Below, piece after piece: positions 1-7,710 of a DNA stretch of 64,000 bases. Position 1 is the first letter of the stretch. The number at the start of each line of letters is the position of its first letter. Below the pieces are notes generated by a model. The model ran no database searches and was not told where the DNA came from. It saw only the letters and a program-made list of their open reading frames with translations. The DNA comes from Canibacter sp052085365 (lineage in GTDB: Bacteria; Actinomycetota; Actinomycetes; Actinomycetales; Microbacteriaceae). The stretch spans positions 124,001 to 188,000 of the forward strand of contig JBQDFP010000001.1 in the NCBI GenBank assembly GCA_052085365.1, given 5' to 3'. The position numbers and the translations under genes were made by a program.

Positions 1-2
1 GT

Positions 3-404
3 GCCCCAGAGCCAAATGAGGTGCCGGAAGACCATGCGCAGGACGATCCTGGGTCCTCCTGGTCTGAAATCACGCCGGAGGAAGAAAAAGTTACAACACT
101 TCCAGATTCGTTTCCGAGTGATGAAATTAAACTTCCTGATGACATCAAAATCGATAACGCGGGCACCCGAGGTGAGTCAACCTGGTTTGTCAGTCTACAA
201 ACCGAGGATCTCGAGGCGGCAGCTAAACTGCGGGATCAAATTGCAAAAGATTCACAGTTCACTGTGGAGGGCGACGCAACTGAAGCAAGCGACGGCGGTG
301 AACAGTTAAGTTATTTGAGCCCTCAATATTTCGTTGATACTTTGACGCAGAAAGATGGGGATTCAGCACTGCTCAATATCGATATTGATAGAGCCACAGG
401 CTAA
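3..404 (+). CDS. C-terminal part of an unidentified acidic protein (5' end outside window)
   Basis: The reading frame is open from the first bases of the window to a TAA at 402-404, so only the last ~133 codons are seen. The GTG at 21 is in frame but there is no reason to treat it as the start. The visible part is rich in Glu, Asp, Ser and Thr, then has a more structured segment with WFVSLQT and an ending NIDIDRATG. I see no signal peptide, membrane helix or catalytic motif in this fragment. It could be the tail of a lipoprotein or secreted protein, but that is a guess. It converges on clpX, with an imperfect hairpin (about 425-441) between them. Function not recognised. Confidence 0.6.
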   Translation, partial: APEPNEVPEDHAQDDPGSSWSEITPEEEKVTTLPDSFPSDEIKLPDDIKIDNAGTRGESTWFVSLQTEDLEAAAKLRDQIAKDSQFTVEGDATEASDGGEQLSYLSPQYFVDTLTQKDGDSALLNIDIDRATG

Positions 405-459
405 CCCTCCTGGTCTGGGTATACGCCTCTCACTGGGAGGCAGGGTCCGGGCTTTAGGG

Positions 460-1737
460 CTACGCGGTTTGTGAGTCCCTGTGAGAGGTTGCTCGGAGGA
501 TCCGTGGTTCACCTTCACCTGTCACAGCTTCACGCGTCACGATCACTTTCACCACATCGTCTTCAGACGGTGCATGGAACATAACCGGACCCAGGACATT
601 CTCCAGAATTGAGCGCAGTCCTCGCGCCCCTGTCTTGCGTGCAACCGCTTGTTCTGCAACTGCTTCCAGCGCTTCGGCATCGAACTCCAAGTCGATACCA
701 TCAATCTCGAACATTCGCTGGTATTGCTTGACGAGAGCGTTGCGCGGCTCCGTCAGAATCCGGATGAGAGATTCCGTGTCCAAAGCATCTACAGTAGCAA
801 CAACTGGAAGACGCCCAATGAACTCTGGGATTAAGCCAAACTTATGCAAGTCCTCTGGCTCGACCTTGCTGAAAATGTTGGTATCTTCATCCTTGTTCGT
901 AATAGCTGCGCCGAAGCCAATCCCTCCGCGCCCGAGCCGAGCTGAAATGATTTCTTCAAGGCCAGCAAACGCACCAGCGACAATAAACAGGATCTTGGTG
1001 GTATCAAGCTGGATAAATTCTTGATTGGGGTGTTTGCGTCCGCCCTGCGGTGGGATGGACGCAACGGTACCTTCGAGAATTTTTAGGAGTGCCTGTTGCA
1101 CACCTTCGCCTGACACATCGCGCGTGATCGACGGATTTTCCGCCTTTCGCGAGATCTTGTCAATCTCATCGATATAGATGATGCCAGTCTCGGCGCGCTG
1201 GACATCAAAGTCTGCCTCTTGGAGAAGCTTCAGAAGAATGTTTTCAACGTCCTCACCGACATAACCAGCCTCTGTTAATGCGGTCGCATCAGCGACGGCA
1301 AATGGGACACCAAGCTGACGGGCAAGTGATTGGGCAAGATACGTCTTACCTACACCGGTAGGACCAACTAGCAGCACGTTTGATTTAGAAAGCTCAACCT
1401 GCTGTTCAGCTTTCTCTGCAGCAGTCAACTCTTGCTCAGCCTGAACACGTTTGTAGTGGTTATATACCGCAACAGAAAGTGCTTGTTTTGCCCTGTCTTG
1501 TCCGATAACGAATTCGTCAAGGAAGGCGGCCGTCTCGCGCGGCTTGGTCAGAGTGAAACCTGCGGCAGGAGATTCCTCAGTTTCAGCCATTCGCTCTTGA
1601 ATGATCTCGTTACACAGACCAACACACTCGTCACAGATATAAATCTGTGGACCAGCGATCAGCTGCTGCACTTGCTTCTGCGTCTTACTGCAGAAAGAGC
1701 ACTTGATGAGTTCGCTTGAGTCACTCATCTTTGCCAT
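460..1737 (-). CDS. clpX: ATP-dependent Clp protease ATP-binding subunit ClpX
   Basis: 425 aa, normal length for ClpX. This AAA+ unfoldase recognises tagged substrates and threads them into the ClpP barrel. An N-terminal C4 zinc-binding domain is visible (Cys13, Cys16, Cys35, Cys38), followed by Walker A GPTGVGKT, Walker B IIYIDEIDKI, and the IGF loop (in GGIGFGAAI) that docks on ClpP. The ATG at 1737 is preceded by GGAGG at good spacing. It lies downstream of clpP1-clpP2 but is separated from clpP2 by 174 nt containing a terminator, so it probably has its own promoter. Identification is firm. Confidence 0.98.
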   Translation of the reverse strand: MAKMSDSSELIKCSFCSKTQKQVQQLIAGPQIYICDECVGLCNEIIQERMAETEESPAAGFTLTKPRETAAFLDEFVIGQDRAKQALSVAVYNHYKRVQAEQELTAAEKAEQQVELSKSNVLLVGPTGVGKTYLAQSLARQLGVPFAVADATALTEAGYVGEDVENILLKLLQEADFDVQRAETGIIYIDEIDKISRKAENPSITRDVSGEGVQQALLKILEGTVASIPPQGGRKHPNQEFIQLDTTKILFIVAGAFAGLEEIISARLGRGGIGFGAAITNKDEDTNIFSKVEPEDLHKFGLIPEFIGRLPVVATVDALDTESLIRILTEPRNALVKQYQRMFEIDGIDLEFDAEALEAVAEQAVARKTGARGLRSILENVLGPVMFHAPSEDDVVKVIVTREAVTGEGEPRILRATSHRDSQTA

Positions 1738-1860
1738 GCGGAGCCTCCAGTCTGTGTCGACAACTACTCATACGAGCCTAACCGGGACCACCGACATTTA
1801 TTGAACCGGCACGCCGTTGCGTTCACCCGCATGTCATTGGCTTTGTTCTCCCAAGAAATA

Positions 1861-1889
1861 CCTGTGCCGGGCTTGCGGCCCGGCACAGG
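1861..1889 (-). terminator. Rho-independent terminator after clpP2
   Basis: A perfect 12-bp stem (CCTGTGCCGGGC and its complement) with a 5-nt loop lies just past the clpP2 stop. On the minus strand it is followed by a moderately T-rich TATTTCTT stretch. It separates clpP1-clpP2 from clpX. Confidence 0.75.
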
Positions 1890-1911
1890 ATCTACTGCAT
1901 GTCTACGGGAG

Positions 1912-2550
1912 CTACTTTTGAACCTTACGGCTCGTGAGCACCTGATCTATCAGACCATATTCTTGTGCCTCAGCAGCACTCAAAATCTTGTCACGATCGA
2001 TGTCCTCATGTACTTGATCAACGCTGCGTTGCGAATGATTGGCAAGCGTTTGCTCAAGCCACTCCCGCATCCGCAGAATTTCGGCAGCCTGAATCTCGAT
2101 GTCTGAGGCCTGTCCCTGACCTGCTTGACCCGTCGACGGTTGGTGAATCAGGACGCGCGCGTTGGGGAGTGCGAGGCGCTTGCCCGGCGCACCTCCGGCA
2201 AGAAGCACTGCTGCTGCCGAGGCAGCCTGTCCCAAGCACACGGTCTGCACTTCGGGTTTGATGTACTGCATGGTGTCATAAATCGCAGTCATCGCGGTGA
2301 ATGACCCGCCTGGCGAATTAATGTACATAATGATGTCACGCTCAGGATCTTGGCTTTCAAGAACGAGGAGCTGTGCCATAACATCGTCCGCTGAAGCATC
2401 ATCAACCTGTACTCCCAGGAAGATAATGCGATCTTCAAACAGCTTCGCATACGGGTCTTGACGTTTATATCCATAGGCCGTGCGCTCTTCAAACGTGGGC
2501 AGAACGTACCGAGACTCGGGCATCATAAGTGAAGTTTCTGTGTTGCTCAT
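1912..2550 (-). CDS. clpP2: ATP-dependent Clp protease proteolytic subunit, second paralogue (ClpP2)
   Basis: 212 aa serine peptidase of the S14 family. The catalytic triad can be read as Ser111 (GQAASAAA), His136 (LIHQP) and Asp187 (DRDK). In Actinobacteria ClpP1 and ClpP2 form a mixed 14-mer that works with ClpX or ClpC. The gene follows clpP1 with a 5-nt gap, so the two are co-transcribed. Calling this copy ClpP2 rests on gene order (second after tig) and on its longer N-terminus containing RYVLPTFEERT, typical of the ClpP2 type. Confidence 0.96.
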   Translation of the reverse strand: MSNTETSLMMPESRYVLPTFEERTAYGYKRQDPYAKLFEDRIIFLGVQVDDASADDVMAQLLVLESQDPERDIIMYINSPGGSFTAMTAIYDTMQYIKPEVQTVCLGQAASAAAVLLAGGAPGKRLALPNARVLIHQPSTGQAGQGQASDIEIQAAEILRMREWLEQTLANHSQRSVDQVHEDIDRDKILSAAEAQEYGLIDQVLTSRKVQK

Positions 2551-2555
2551 ACTTT

Positions 2556-3152
2556 TTACTCCGTTGCCTGCTGTTTCGTTCCGCCGCCACCGATGACGTC
2601 GGATGCTGAGTCGCGAATATAGTCAACAAAGCCATATTCGAGAGCCTCTTCAGCGGTAAACCAACGGTCTCGGTCGCCATCTTCGTTGATTTGTTCAGTG
2701 GTCTTGCCGGTCTGGCTTGCAGTGATCTCGGCGAGACGATTTTTCATCGATACGATGAGCTGCGCCTGGGTCTGAATATCACTTGCCGTTCCACCAAATC
2801 CACCGTGTGGCTGGTGCAGAAGCACGCGCGCATTTGGGGTGATGTATCGCTTGCCTCGCGTGCCAGCTGTCAAGAGGAATTGACCCATGGATGCTGCCAT
2901 TCCGATTCCCACGGTCACAATATCGTTAGGAACAAACTGCATCGTGTCGTAGATGGCCATACCTGCGGTGATCGAACCGCCGGGTGAGTTTATGTACAGG
3001 TAAATGTCGGCTTCAGGGTCTTCCGCTGCAAGAAGCAAAATCTTTGCACAGATCTCATTTGCATTCTCGTCACGAACTTCCGAGCCGAGCCAAATGATGC
3101 GGTCTTTGAGCAGTCGGTCAAATACCGACTGTGTCGGATCTTTTTCTGCCAT
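2556..3152 (-). CDS. clpP1: ATP-dependent Clp protease proteolytic subunit, first paralogue (ClpP1)
   Basis: 198 aa S14 serine peptidase. Ser88 (GMAASMGQ), His113 (LLHQPHGG) and Asp162 (GDRDRWF) form the triad. It is the partner of the downstream clpP2, with the stop only 5 nt before the clpP2 ATG. An AGAGAACGGAGCG stretch lies just upstream of the ATG and provides a ribosome binding site. It follows tig in the usual actinobacterial order, but a strong terminator separates tig from clpP1, so the pair likely has its own promoter in 3153-3256. Confidence 0.96.
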   Translation of the reverse strand: MAEKDPTQSVFDRLLKDRIIWLGSEVRDENANEICAKILLLAAEDPEADIYLYINSPGGSITAGMAIYDTMQFVPNDIVTVGIGMAASMGQFLLTAGTRGKRYITPNARVLLHQPHGGFGGTASDIQTQAQLIVSMKNRLAEITASQTGKTTEQINEDGDRDRWFTAEEALEYGFVDYIRDSASDVIGGGGTKQQATE

Positions 3153-3256
3153 TCGGCGCTCCGTTCTCTGGTCGTTGATTAAGAGACTAACGAACCTTGA
3201 CCCGGTTTACCCCTCGTGTTCGCCCTTGGCAGAGTGGGAGTTGCAATGCCAAAATA

Positions 3257-3292
3257 AAGAAACCGTCCGGGACTGACCCCGGACGGTTTCTT
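3257..3292 (-). terminator. Rho-independent terminator of tig
   Basis: A perfect 15-bp stem (arms 3257-3271 and 3278-3292) with a 6-nt loop stands 22 nt past the tig stop. Read on the minus strand, it is followed by TATTTT. It is one of the strongest hairpins in the window. Confidence 0.9.
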
Positions 3293-3314
3293 ATAGGTAA
3301 AGCAGCGAGTGTTT

Positions 3315-4673
3315 TTACTCGGCAGACTTTTCTTCCGACTCGTTTTCGTCTTCAGCCGTGCCTTCGCTCGCTTCTTCTGCATCTTCTTCACCTGAATCAA
3401 CCTGAGTGAAGGTCGACAGATCAACGGCGTTGCCATCGGCGTCTACAACCTCAGCCTGCCCAAGTGCAAGTGCGAGAGCCTTATTGCGAGTGACCTCGCC
3501 AACGATTGCCTGCATCTGGTTGCCCTGGCTCAGCAGCTGCAGGAACTGTCCTGGTTCCATTCCGTACTGCTGTGCGGACTGGAAAATGTACTGGCTCAGC
3601 TCGTTTTGGGTGGGTTCAACCTCTTCAGCCTCGACGATTGAGTCAAGAAGCAGCTGAAGCTGGATCTGTTTTCCGGCGCTTTCGGTGACTTCTTCGCGGT
3701 GCGCGTCGTCATCAACACGGTTCTCTTGCTCAAGGTGACGCTCGACTTCTTCTTTCACAAGCTCTTCTGAGACAGGGATCTGTGCCTCTTCAATCAGCTC
3801 ATCAATAAACTTGTCACGTGCCTGTGTTCCCTGAGTGAACTCGGCTTGGCGCTTCACCTGTTCAACGAGGCTCTCTTTCAGTTCCTCGAGTGTGTCAAAT
3901 TCACTTGCGAGTTGCGCAAAATCGTCGTTTGCTTCTGCGAGCTCGCGCTCTTTCACTGCGGTGACGGTGATCTCGACTTCAGCATCCTGACCTTCGTAGT
4001 CTCCGCCGAGCAACTGAGAGGTAAAGGTGGTGGTTTCACCTGCAGTCAAGGTTTCAACAGCATCATCTAGCCCCTGAAGCATGTTGCCTGCACCGACCTG
4101 GTAGGAAACACCTTCTGCACGGTCGACCTCAGTTTCATCCACGTGTGCAACGAGGTCGATGTCGACGTAGTCATCCTTGGCAGCGGCACGATCCACCGTT
4201 TTTAGCTCACCGAAGCGTTCGCGCAGTTTATCGAGTTCTTCCTCAACTGCGTTATCGCCATTCTCGGCGTTATCAACCGTGATCTTCTTGCCTTTGTAGT
4301 TCGGGAGCGTGAACTCGGGGCGAACCTCTACTTCGTACACCAGCACGAGGTTGCTTGACTCATCTGCAACGTCAGGCCACTGTTCAACATCTGCGCTGGG
4401 GCGTCCCATGGGACGTTCGCCGGATTCAGCGACGGCCGCCTGATAGAAGTCATCAAGCGAGGCATTAACTGCTTCTTGAATGACCGCTTCGCGTCCGACG
4501 CGCTGGTCAATGATTGCCGCAGGCGCCTTGCCTTTGCGGAAACCAGGGATCTGAACCTGGTCAGCGATATTCTTGTACGCAGTCTTGAGGTATGGCTCAA
4601 GCTCGTTCTGAGCAACAGTTACGCTCAGCTTCGCACGAGTCGGCGTGAGCTTTTCAGCATTCGTAGTCGGCAA
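3315..4673 (-). CDS. tig: Trigger factor, ribosome-associated chaperone / peptidyl-prolyl isomerase
   Basis: 452 aa from a TTG start at 4673, preceded by GAGAGG six nt upstream. The frame stays open further upstream through the tRNA-Pro gene, so any longer start would be wrong. The N-terminal ribosome-binding domain carries the signature PGFRKGKAP, and the first residues (NAEKLTPTRAKLSV) match the family. A central FKBP-like PPIase domain and a long helical C-terminal domain follow, ending in a low-complexity Glu/Asp/Ser tail of about 40 residues common in actinobacterial trigger factors. It binds nascent chains at the ribosome exit tunnel. It lies just downstream of tRNA-Pro and upstream of clpP1. 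Confidence 0.96.
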   Translation of the reverse strand: MPTTNAEKLTPTRAKLSVTVAQNELEPYLKTAYKNIADQVQIPGFRKGKAPAAIIDQRVGREAVIQEAVNASLDDFYQAAVAESGERPMGRPSADVEQWPDVADESSNLVLVYEVEVRPEFTLPNYKGKKITVDNAENGDNAVEEELDKLRERFGELKTVDRAAAKDDYVDIDLVAHVDETEVDRAEGVSYQVGAGNMLQGLDDAVETLTAGETTTFTSQLLGGDYEGQDAEVEITVTAVKERELAEANDDFAQLASEFDTLEELKESLVEQVKRQAEFTQGTQARDKFIDELIEEAQIPVSEELVKEEVERHLEQENRVDDDAHREEVTESAGKQIQLQLLLDSIVEAEEVEPTQNELSQYIFQSAQQYGMEPGQFLQLLSQGNQMQAIVGEVTRNKALALALGQAEVVDADGNAVDLSTFTQVDSGEEDAEEASEGTAEDENESEEKSAE

Positions 4674-4725
4674 TGTCGGCCTCTCACTAATCGTGTCGGT
4701 ATCCGGTGACAAGCACCGCTTCGCG

Positions 4726-4800
4726 TCGGGGTGACAGGATTCGAACCTGCGGCCTCCCGCTCCCAAAGCGGGCGCTCTAGCCAAGCTGAGCTACACCCCG
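4726..4800 (-). tRNA. tRNA-Pro (anticodon TGG)
   Basis: On the minus strand the acceptor arm CGGGGTG pairs with CACCCCG, and the discriminator is A. The anticodon loop reads CTTTGGGAG with anticodon TGG. A T-loop GTTCGAATCC is present. CCA is not encoded. Confidence 0.95.
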
Positions 4801-5134
4801 TAACAACCCGGCGAGCCGGACGAAACAGTGCTGTTGTGCGCTCACAGATTCTGAGAGCCGCACGCAACCTGAGACAGTCTAGCTGAAAAGTGACCGCTTC
4901 TGCGACTCGAGTGTGAAAGTTACGTGTTTTCGACTTCTTCGTATTGTTTCGATTGGAGCCGATTTTCACTTTTTCCACTGTTTCAGTGCGTATGCCATAC
5001 CCGGTTCGATGCAGCAAACAAACTGAAACATGCAATACATCTTGCTTACATCGGGCGTATGTTGTTGGCTTAAGTGAGGTTGTATTTGAACCAACTCGAT
5101 CTTCTAGAAAGGTACACAACCTGGAGGTACCAAT
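4801..5134. other. Intergenic region upstream of a secreted-peptide gene
   Basis: About 330 nt of A+T-rich sequence lies between tRNA-Pro and the gene at 5135. No open frame in it looks like a gene. It presumably holds the promoter of tRNA-Pro (minus) and that of the 5135 gene (plus), but no strong -35/-10 pair stands out. GGAGGT at 5121-5126 is the ribosome binding site of the 5135 gene. Confidence 0.5.
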
Positions 5135-5401
5135 ATGCGACTCAAAAAGAAAGCCGCAGCTATCGCCCTAGCTGTATCCGTCATGTTTGGTGCGGGGTTA
5201 GTAACCGCTCCTGCCGCGTCAGCGAATCCATTCTTAGAGTTGAGAGACTTCAATGACTCGACTGCGTGCGGTCTTTGGAGGACTGTGAGGGTGGCAACGC
5301 TCATAGCTAACGGAAATAAAATCATGAGTGCCGAGTGCTACTACACGGACAAAATGTCCTCCTTCTATGTCTGGCGTGGTGCAGTGATGTACCGGAAATA
5401 G
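5135..5401 (+). CDS. Small secreted protein of unknown function
   Basis: 88 aa starting at an ATG preceded by GGAGGT at ideal spacing. The N-terminus is a classic Sec signal peptide: basic MRLKKK, a hydrophobic core of about 18 residues, then TAPAASA before a likely cleavage ahead of NPFLE. The mature part of about 60 residues holds two cysteines (TACGLW and SAECYY), which could form one disulfide bond, and ends with aromatic residues (SSFYVWRGAVMYRK). I do not recognise the family. A strong hairpin follows immediately, so it is probably a single-gene transcript. Confidence 0.8.
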   Translation: MRLKKKAAAIALAVSVMFGAGLVTAPAASANPFLELRDFNDSTACGLWRTVRVATLIANGNKIMSAECYYTDKMSSFYVWRGAVMYRK

Positions 5402-5419
5402 CGCGATCAGCCAGCCCGC

Positions 5420-5461
5420 AGATGCTGGGGCGAAAGGCGTAAGCTATTCGCCCCAGCATCT
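5420..5461 (+). terminator. Strong hairpin after the small secreted protein gene
   Basis: Perfect 15-bp inverted repeat (arms 5420-5434 and 5447-5461, AGATGCTGGGGCGAA) with a 12-nt loop, 18 nt after the stop of the 5135 gene. No clear U-run follows, so it may stabilise the transcript end or act as a weaker terminator. Confidence 0.6.
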
Positions 5462-5640
5462 TGCAATCCGAGATGGAAGACCTGCTCCTATACGCAACTC
5501 GGGCTCGCCGCCGCGCAAGATCCACCTGAGGCTGATTTCGTAATCAGATACGCCGGTACTGACGGGCTGGCAAGCTCTGGCCATGATTTGACTGAGGTAC
5601 TCACTCATCGGCAGCATTCAAGTTCTGCTTGGTTTTCTAA

Positions 5641-5760
5641 GTCTTCAGCAGCCGCATAACAGACTCGGAACCATTCGACATCGACGAACTCGGCAGCCTC
5701 GCCAACTACTTCGGAGTCGAACTCACCGACCTCATTACAGGCAACATCACGCAAATGCCC
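5641..5760 (+). pseudogene. Remnant of an XRE-type helix-turn-helix regulator
   Basis: In one plus-strand frame the sequence reads FDIDELGSLANYFG followed by VELTDLITGN. This is the typical last helix pair of a phage-repressor-like (Cro/C1, XRE) domain, where 'R-L-D-I-D-E-L-x-x-I-A-x-x-L-G-V' is usual. A TAA at 5638-5640 precedes it and there is no start codon or upstream HTH half. The frame then runs out into the tRNA-Asn terminator. I take it as decayed debris, possibly from an old mobile element at the tRNA-Asn gene. The rest of 5462-5768 shows no gene. Confidence 0.45.
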
Positions 5761-5768
5761 CCGAACGC

Positions 5769-5800
5769 AAAAAAGGCCCCCACTCCGAAGAGTGAGGGCC
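5769..5800 (-). terminator. Terminator of tRNA-Asn
   Basis: A 10-bp stem with one mismatch (arms 5775-5784 and 5791-5800) is followed on the minus strand by six T residues. It lies 6 nt past the tRNA-Asn 3' end. Confidence 0.85.
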
Positions 5801-5805
5801 AGCGG

Positions 5806-5877
5806 CTCCCCCGGTTGGATTCGAACCAACAACCTGCCGGTTAACAGCCGGCTGCTCTGCCATTGAGCTACAGGGGA
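5806..5877 (-). tRNA. tRNA-Asn (anticodon GTT)
   Basis: The minus strand reads TCCCCTGTAGCTCAATGGC at the 5' end, an anticodon stem-loop with CTGTTAA (anticodon GTT), and a T-arm GGTTCGAATCC. The acceptor 3' strand CGGGGGA pairs with the 5' strand and the discriminator is G. CCA is not encoded. Confidence 0.96.
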
Positions 5878-5937
5878 TCAGCACCAGCGATTACATTACA
5901 CGAGATTATCTGTTCTCACCAAATTGATGAATCAAAG

Positions 5938-5972
5938 GGGCTGAAGCGACCCGAAAAGGTTCGCTTCAGCCC
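5938..5972 (-). terminator. Terminator of dps
   Basis: A 12-bp stem (GGGCTGAAGCGA, arms 5938-5949 and 5961-5972) is followed on the minus strand by TTTGATT. It lies about 17 nt past the dps stop. Confidence 0.85.
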
Positions 5973-5989
5973 TCTAAGTACAAGCGAGT

Positions 5990-6475
5990 TTACTCAGCAA
6001 TGTATGAGTACAAGAACCAACGGTCTTTGTCGAGCTGCTGGGCAATAGCGATCGCGATGTCCTGACTCACTAGGTCAACGTCATCGAGTTCCTCGACAGC
6101 GCGGTACGTCACTTCAATGCATGCATCGAGCTGATCGATAACCTGTTTGATGGAATCTTGCCACTGCTGGAACCCTTCGGTCTGCACAGGGTTGCTTGCC
6201 TCGTCAGCGACCGTTGTGAACCGAGCGTCAACGGGCAGGCCGAGCGCAATGATTCGTTCAGCAGCGGTGTCGTATGCGTCGATAGCGTGCTGCTGCAGCT
6301 GGTCATAGAATTCGTGAACTGCAAGGAAGTTTGCGCCACGGAGATTCCAGTGAGCGTGCTTCACATTGATGGACAGCGTGATCAGGTTCTGTACTACGGG
6401 AGCCAGGAACTGCGAAACACCTGCTGCCATATCAGCGGTAACTGCCTGCTGCGAAATTGTCTTGGTGTCGGTCAT
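5990..6475 (-). CDS. dps: Dps family DNA-binding / iron-storage ferritin-like protein
   Basis: 161 aa from the ATG at 6475, which has AAGGAGAG at good spacing. A longer frame upstream lacks such a site. The ferroxidase signature is clear: NVKHAHWNLRG followed by HEFYDQLQ and then D..D..AERI, the inter-subunit His/Asp/Glu ligands of Dps. The protein forms a 12-mer that oxidises Fe(II) with peroxide and stores the iron. The gene is monocistronic with its own terminator. A promoter (-35 TTGATT, 16 nt, -10 TAGAAT) and a DtxR/IdeR-like box further upstream suggest iron-dependent control. Confidence 0.95.
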   Translation of the reverse strand: MTDTKTISQQAVTADMAAGVSQFLAPVVQNLITLSINVKHAHWNLRGANFLAVHEFYDQLQQHAIDAYDTAAERIIALGLPVDARFTTVADEASNPVQTEGFQQWQDSIKQVIDQLDACIEVTYRAVEELDDVDLVSQDIAIAIAQQLDKDRWFLYSYIAE

Positions 6476-6516
6476 TTCAGCTCTCCTTACGAGGTCTGGT
6501 TTTTTTGAACACTTCA

Positions 6517-6544
6517 ATTCTACGCCGCAGCTTTTGAAAATCAA
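6517..6544 (-). promoter_or_regulatory. Probable sigma-A-type promoter of dps
   Basis: On the minus strand TTGATT (6539-6544) and TAGAAT (6517-6522) are separated by 16 nt. The -10 lies about 40 nt upstream of the dps ATG. Confidence 0.65.
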
Positions 6545-6571
6545 GCAAGCACAGGCAACCCTGATTATGCG

Positions 6572-6590
6572 TTAGGTAAGCCTGAACTGA
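6572..6590. promoter_or_regulatory. DtxR/IdeR-like iron box upstream of dps
   Basis: The 19-mer TTAGGTAAGCCTGAACTGA agrees with the DtxR/IdeR consensus TWAGGTWAGSCTWACCTWA at 16 of 19 positions, by eye. It ends about 28 nt upstream of the dps -35. An upstream position fits activation by iron-loaded IdeR, as known for mycobacterial bfrB, rather than simple promoter occlusion. Confidence 0.55.
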
Positions 6591-6703
6591 CTTATTTGAC
6601 GGCGTCATAATGCGCCATCGTGGCGACTTCAGAAAGAATTTTCAGGAAGTTTCAAGATGCCCGTCCGAGATACGCTAGAGTAGTTCTCGTTGCTTCGGCA
6701 AAT

Positions 6704-6777
6704 GCGGATGTAGCTTAATGGTAAAGCCTTGGTCTTCCAAACCAATGACGCGGGTTCGATTCCCGTCATCCGCTCCA
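6704..6777 (+). tRNA. tRNA-Gly (anticodon TCC)
   Basis: Acceptor GCGGATG pairs with CATCCGC, the anticodon loop is CTTCCAA (anticodon TCC), the T-arm is GGTTCGATTCC, and CCA is encoded at 6775-6777. A short T-rich stretch follows. Confidence 0.96.
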
Positions 6778-6822
6778 ATTTTCTTCAGTGATTGAGACAC
6801 GCACCCAGTCTCGTAGACCTCA

Positions 6823-7674
6823 CTATTTTTCGACTGAGATCTCATCGTAGGCAGTCGTTCGCAACGCTTGGGCCAACTGCTCGACATATTCGTGCTGTAT
6901 GTCTCTGAATATTGTGTTGATGGAGCCACGCCCTACGATCTGACCTTCTTGCATTACGAGCACGGACTCAACAAGAGCTTCGAGCATGCCAATATCGTGA
7001 CAAATCAGCATCAAGGTTGCGCCGGTTCGCTCGCGGTACCACTTGAGCAAATTCACGACACTTGGCCGATGGGTAGCGTCGATACCCAAAGTTGGTTCGT
7101 CCGCAACCAGTAGTGACGGCTCCAGCATGAGCGATTGCATCACAGCAATTCGTTGACGCTGGCCTTTTGAAAGCTCGTAGGGATAGCGTTGCAGCATCTC
7201 CAAAGGGAGGGCTACAGTTTCGAACATTTCGGCGACCTTTTCGCCAGCAAGGTTTGCGTCGAAGTGTTTGTCTCGTTCGCGAATTGGCTGCATCAAAATA
7301 TCTGCAACTGTGAATTCCGGCGTCAGTGTCGCACCAGCATTTTGAGCAAGATAGCCGGTGTGCCCAGTCACGAGGTTCCGGTCTTTTCGCCGCATTCGAC
7401 GGATTGGCACCTCGAAGACCTGAGCTGCGCCACCAGTTACTTTGATTCGGTCGCTTCGCTGCGGCGCTTCCTGGGCTCGTCCAGCGAGTGTGCGCGCTAA
7501 TGTACTCTTTCCTGACCCGCTCTCTCCGAGCAGCGCCATGACTCCCCCACGCTCCAGGTCAAAGCTCACACCCTGCACTGCCGCGTACGAGCGCGCTCCA
7601 CTGTGTGCGGGATACTCTAGCGACAGGTCAGACACGCGCATGACCGGATTTGAGTCGAGATTAAACTTGCTCAT
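6823..7674 (-). CDS. ABC transporter ATP-binding protein (oligopeptide/nickel DppF-like), no permease nearby
   Basis: 283 aa single nucleotide-binding domain. Walker A GESGSGKST, signature LSKGQRQR, Walker B SLLVADEPT and the switch histidine in LICHDIG are intact. The layout (GYLAQNAGATLTPEFTVADIL, C-terminal EYVEQLAQAL) is closest to the DppD/DppF/OppF class that powers peptide or metal uptake. The ATG at 7674 has GGAGG upstream. It is the last gene of the dnaG run, 36 nt after dnaG, and has no adjacent membrane or binding-protein genes. Either it works with a distant permease or it has another role. Substrate unknown. Confidence 0.8.
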   Translation of the reverse strand: MSKFNLDSNPVMRVSDLSLEYPAHSGARSYAAVQGVSFDLERGGVMALLGESGSGKSTLARTLAGRAQEAPQRSDRIKVTGGAAQVFEVPIRRMRRKDRNLVTGHTGYLAQNAGATLTPEFTVADILMQPIRERDKHFDANLAGEKVAEMFETVALPLEMLQRYPYELSKGQRQRIAVMQSLMLEPSLLVADEPTLGIDATHRPSVVNLLKWYRERTGATLMLICHDIGMLEALVESVLVMQEGQIVGRGSINTIFRDIQHEYVEQLAQALRTTAYDEISVEK

Positions 7675-7710
7675 TTGCGACCTCCACCATTCAGGCTACG
7701 GCACAATGCA

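Noticed and set aside
425..441. Short hairpin between the first gene and clpX
   Set aside because: GCCTCTC/GGGAGGC pairs with a wobble and has no T-run, too weak to call a terminator with confidence.
3315..4784. 489-codon version of trigger factor starting at 4784
   Set aside because: It would include most of the tRNA-Pro gene; the family start and ribosome binding site fit TTG 4673.
4625..5119. 164-codon minus-strand frame across the tRNA-Pro gene
   Set aside because: It runs through the tRNA and the tig start and has no ribosome binding site or recognisable domain.
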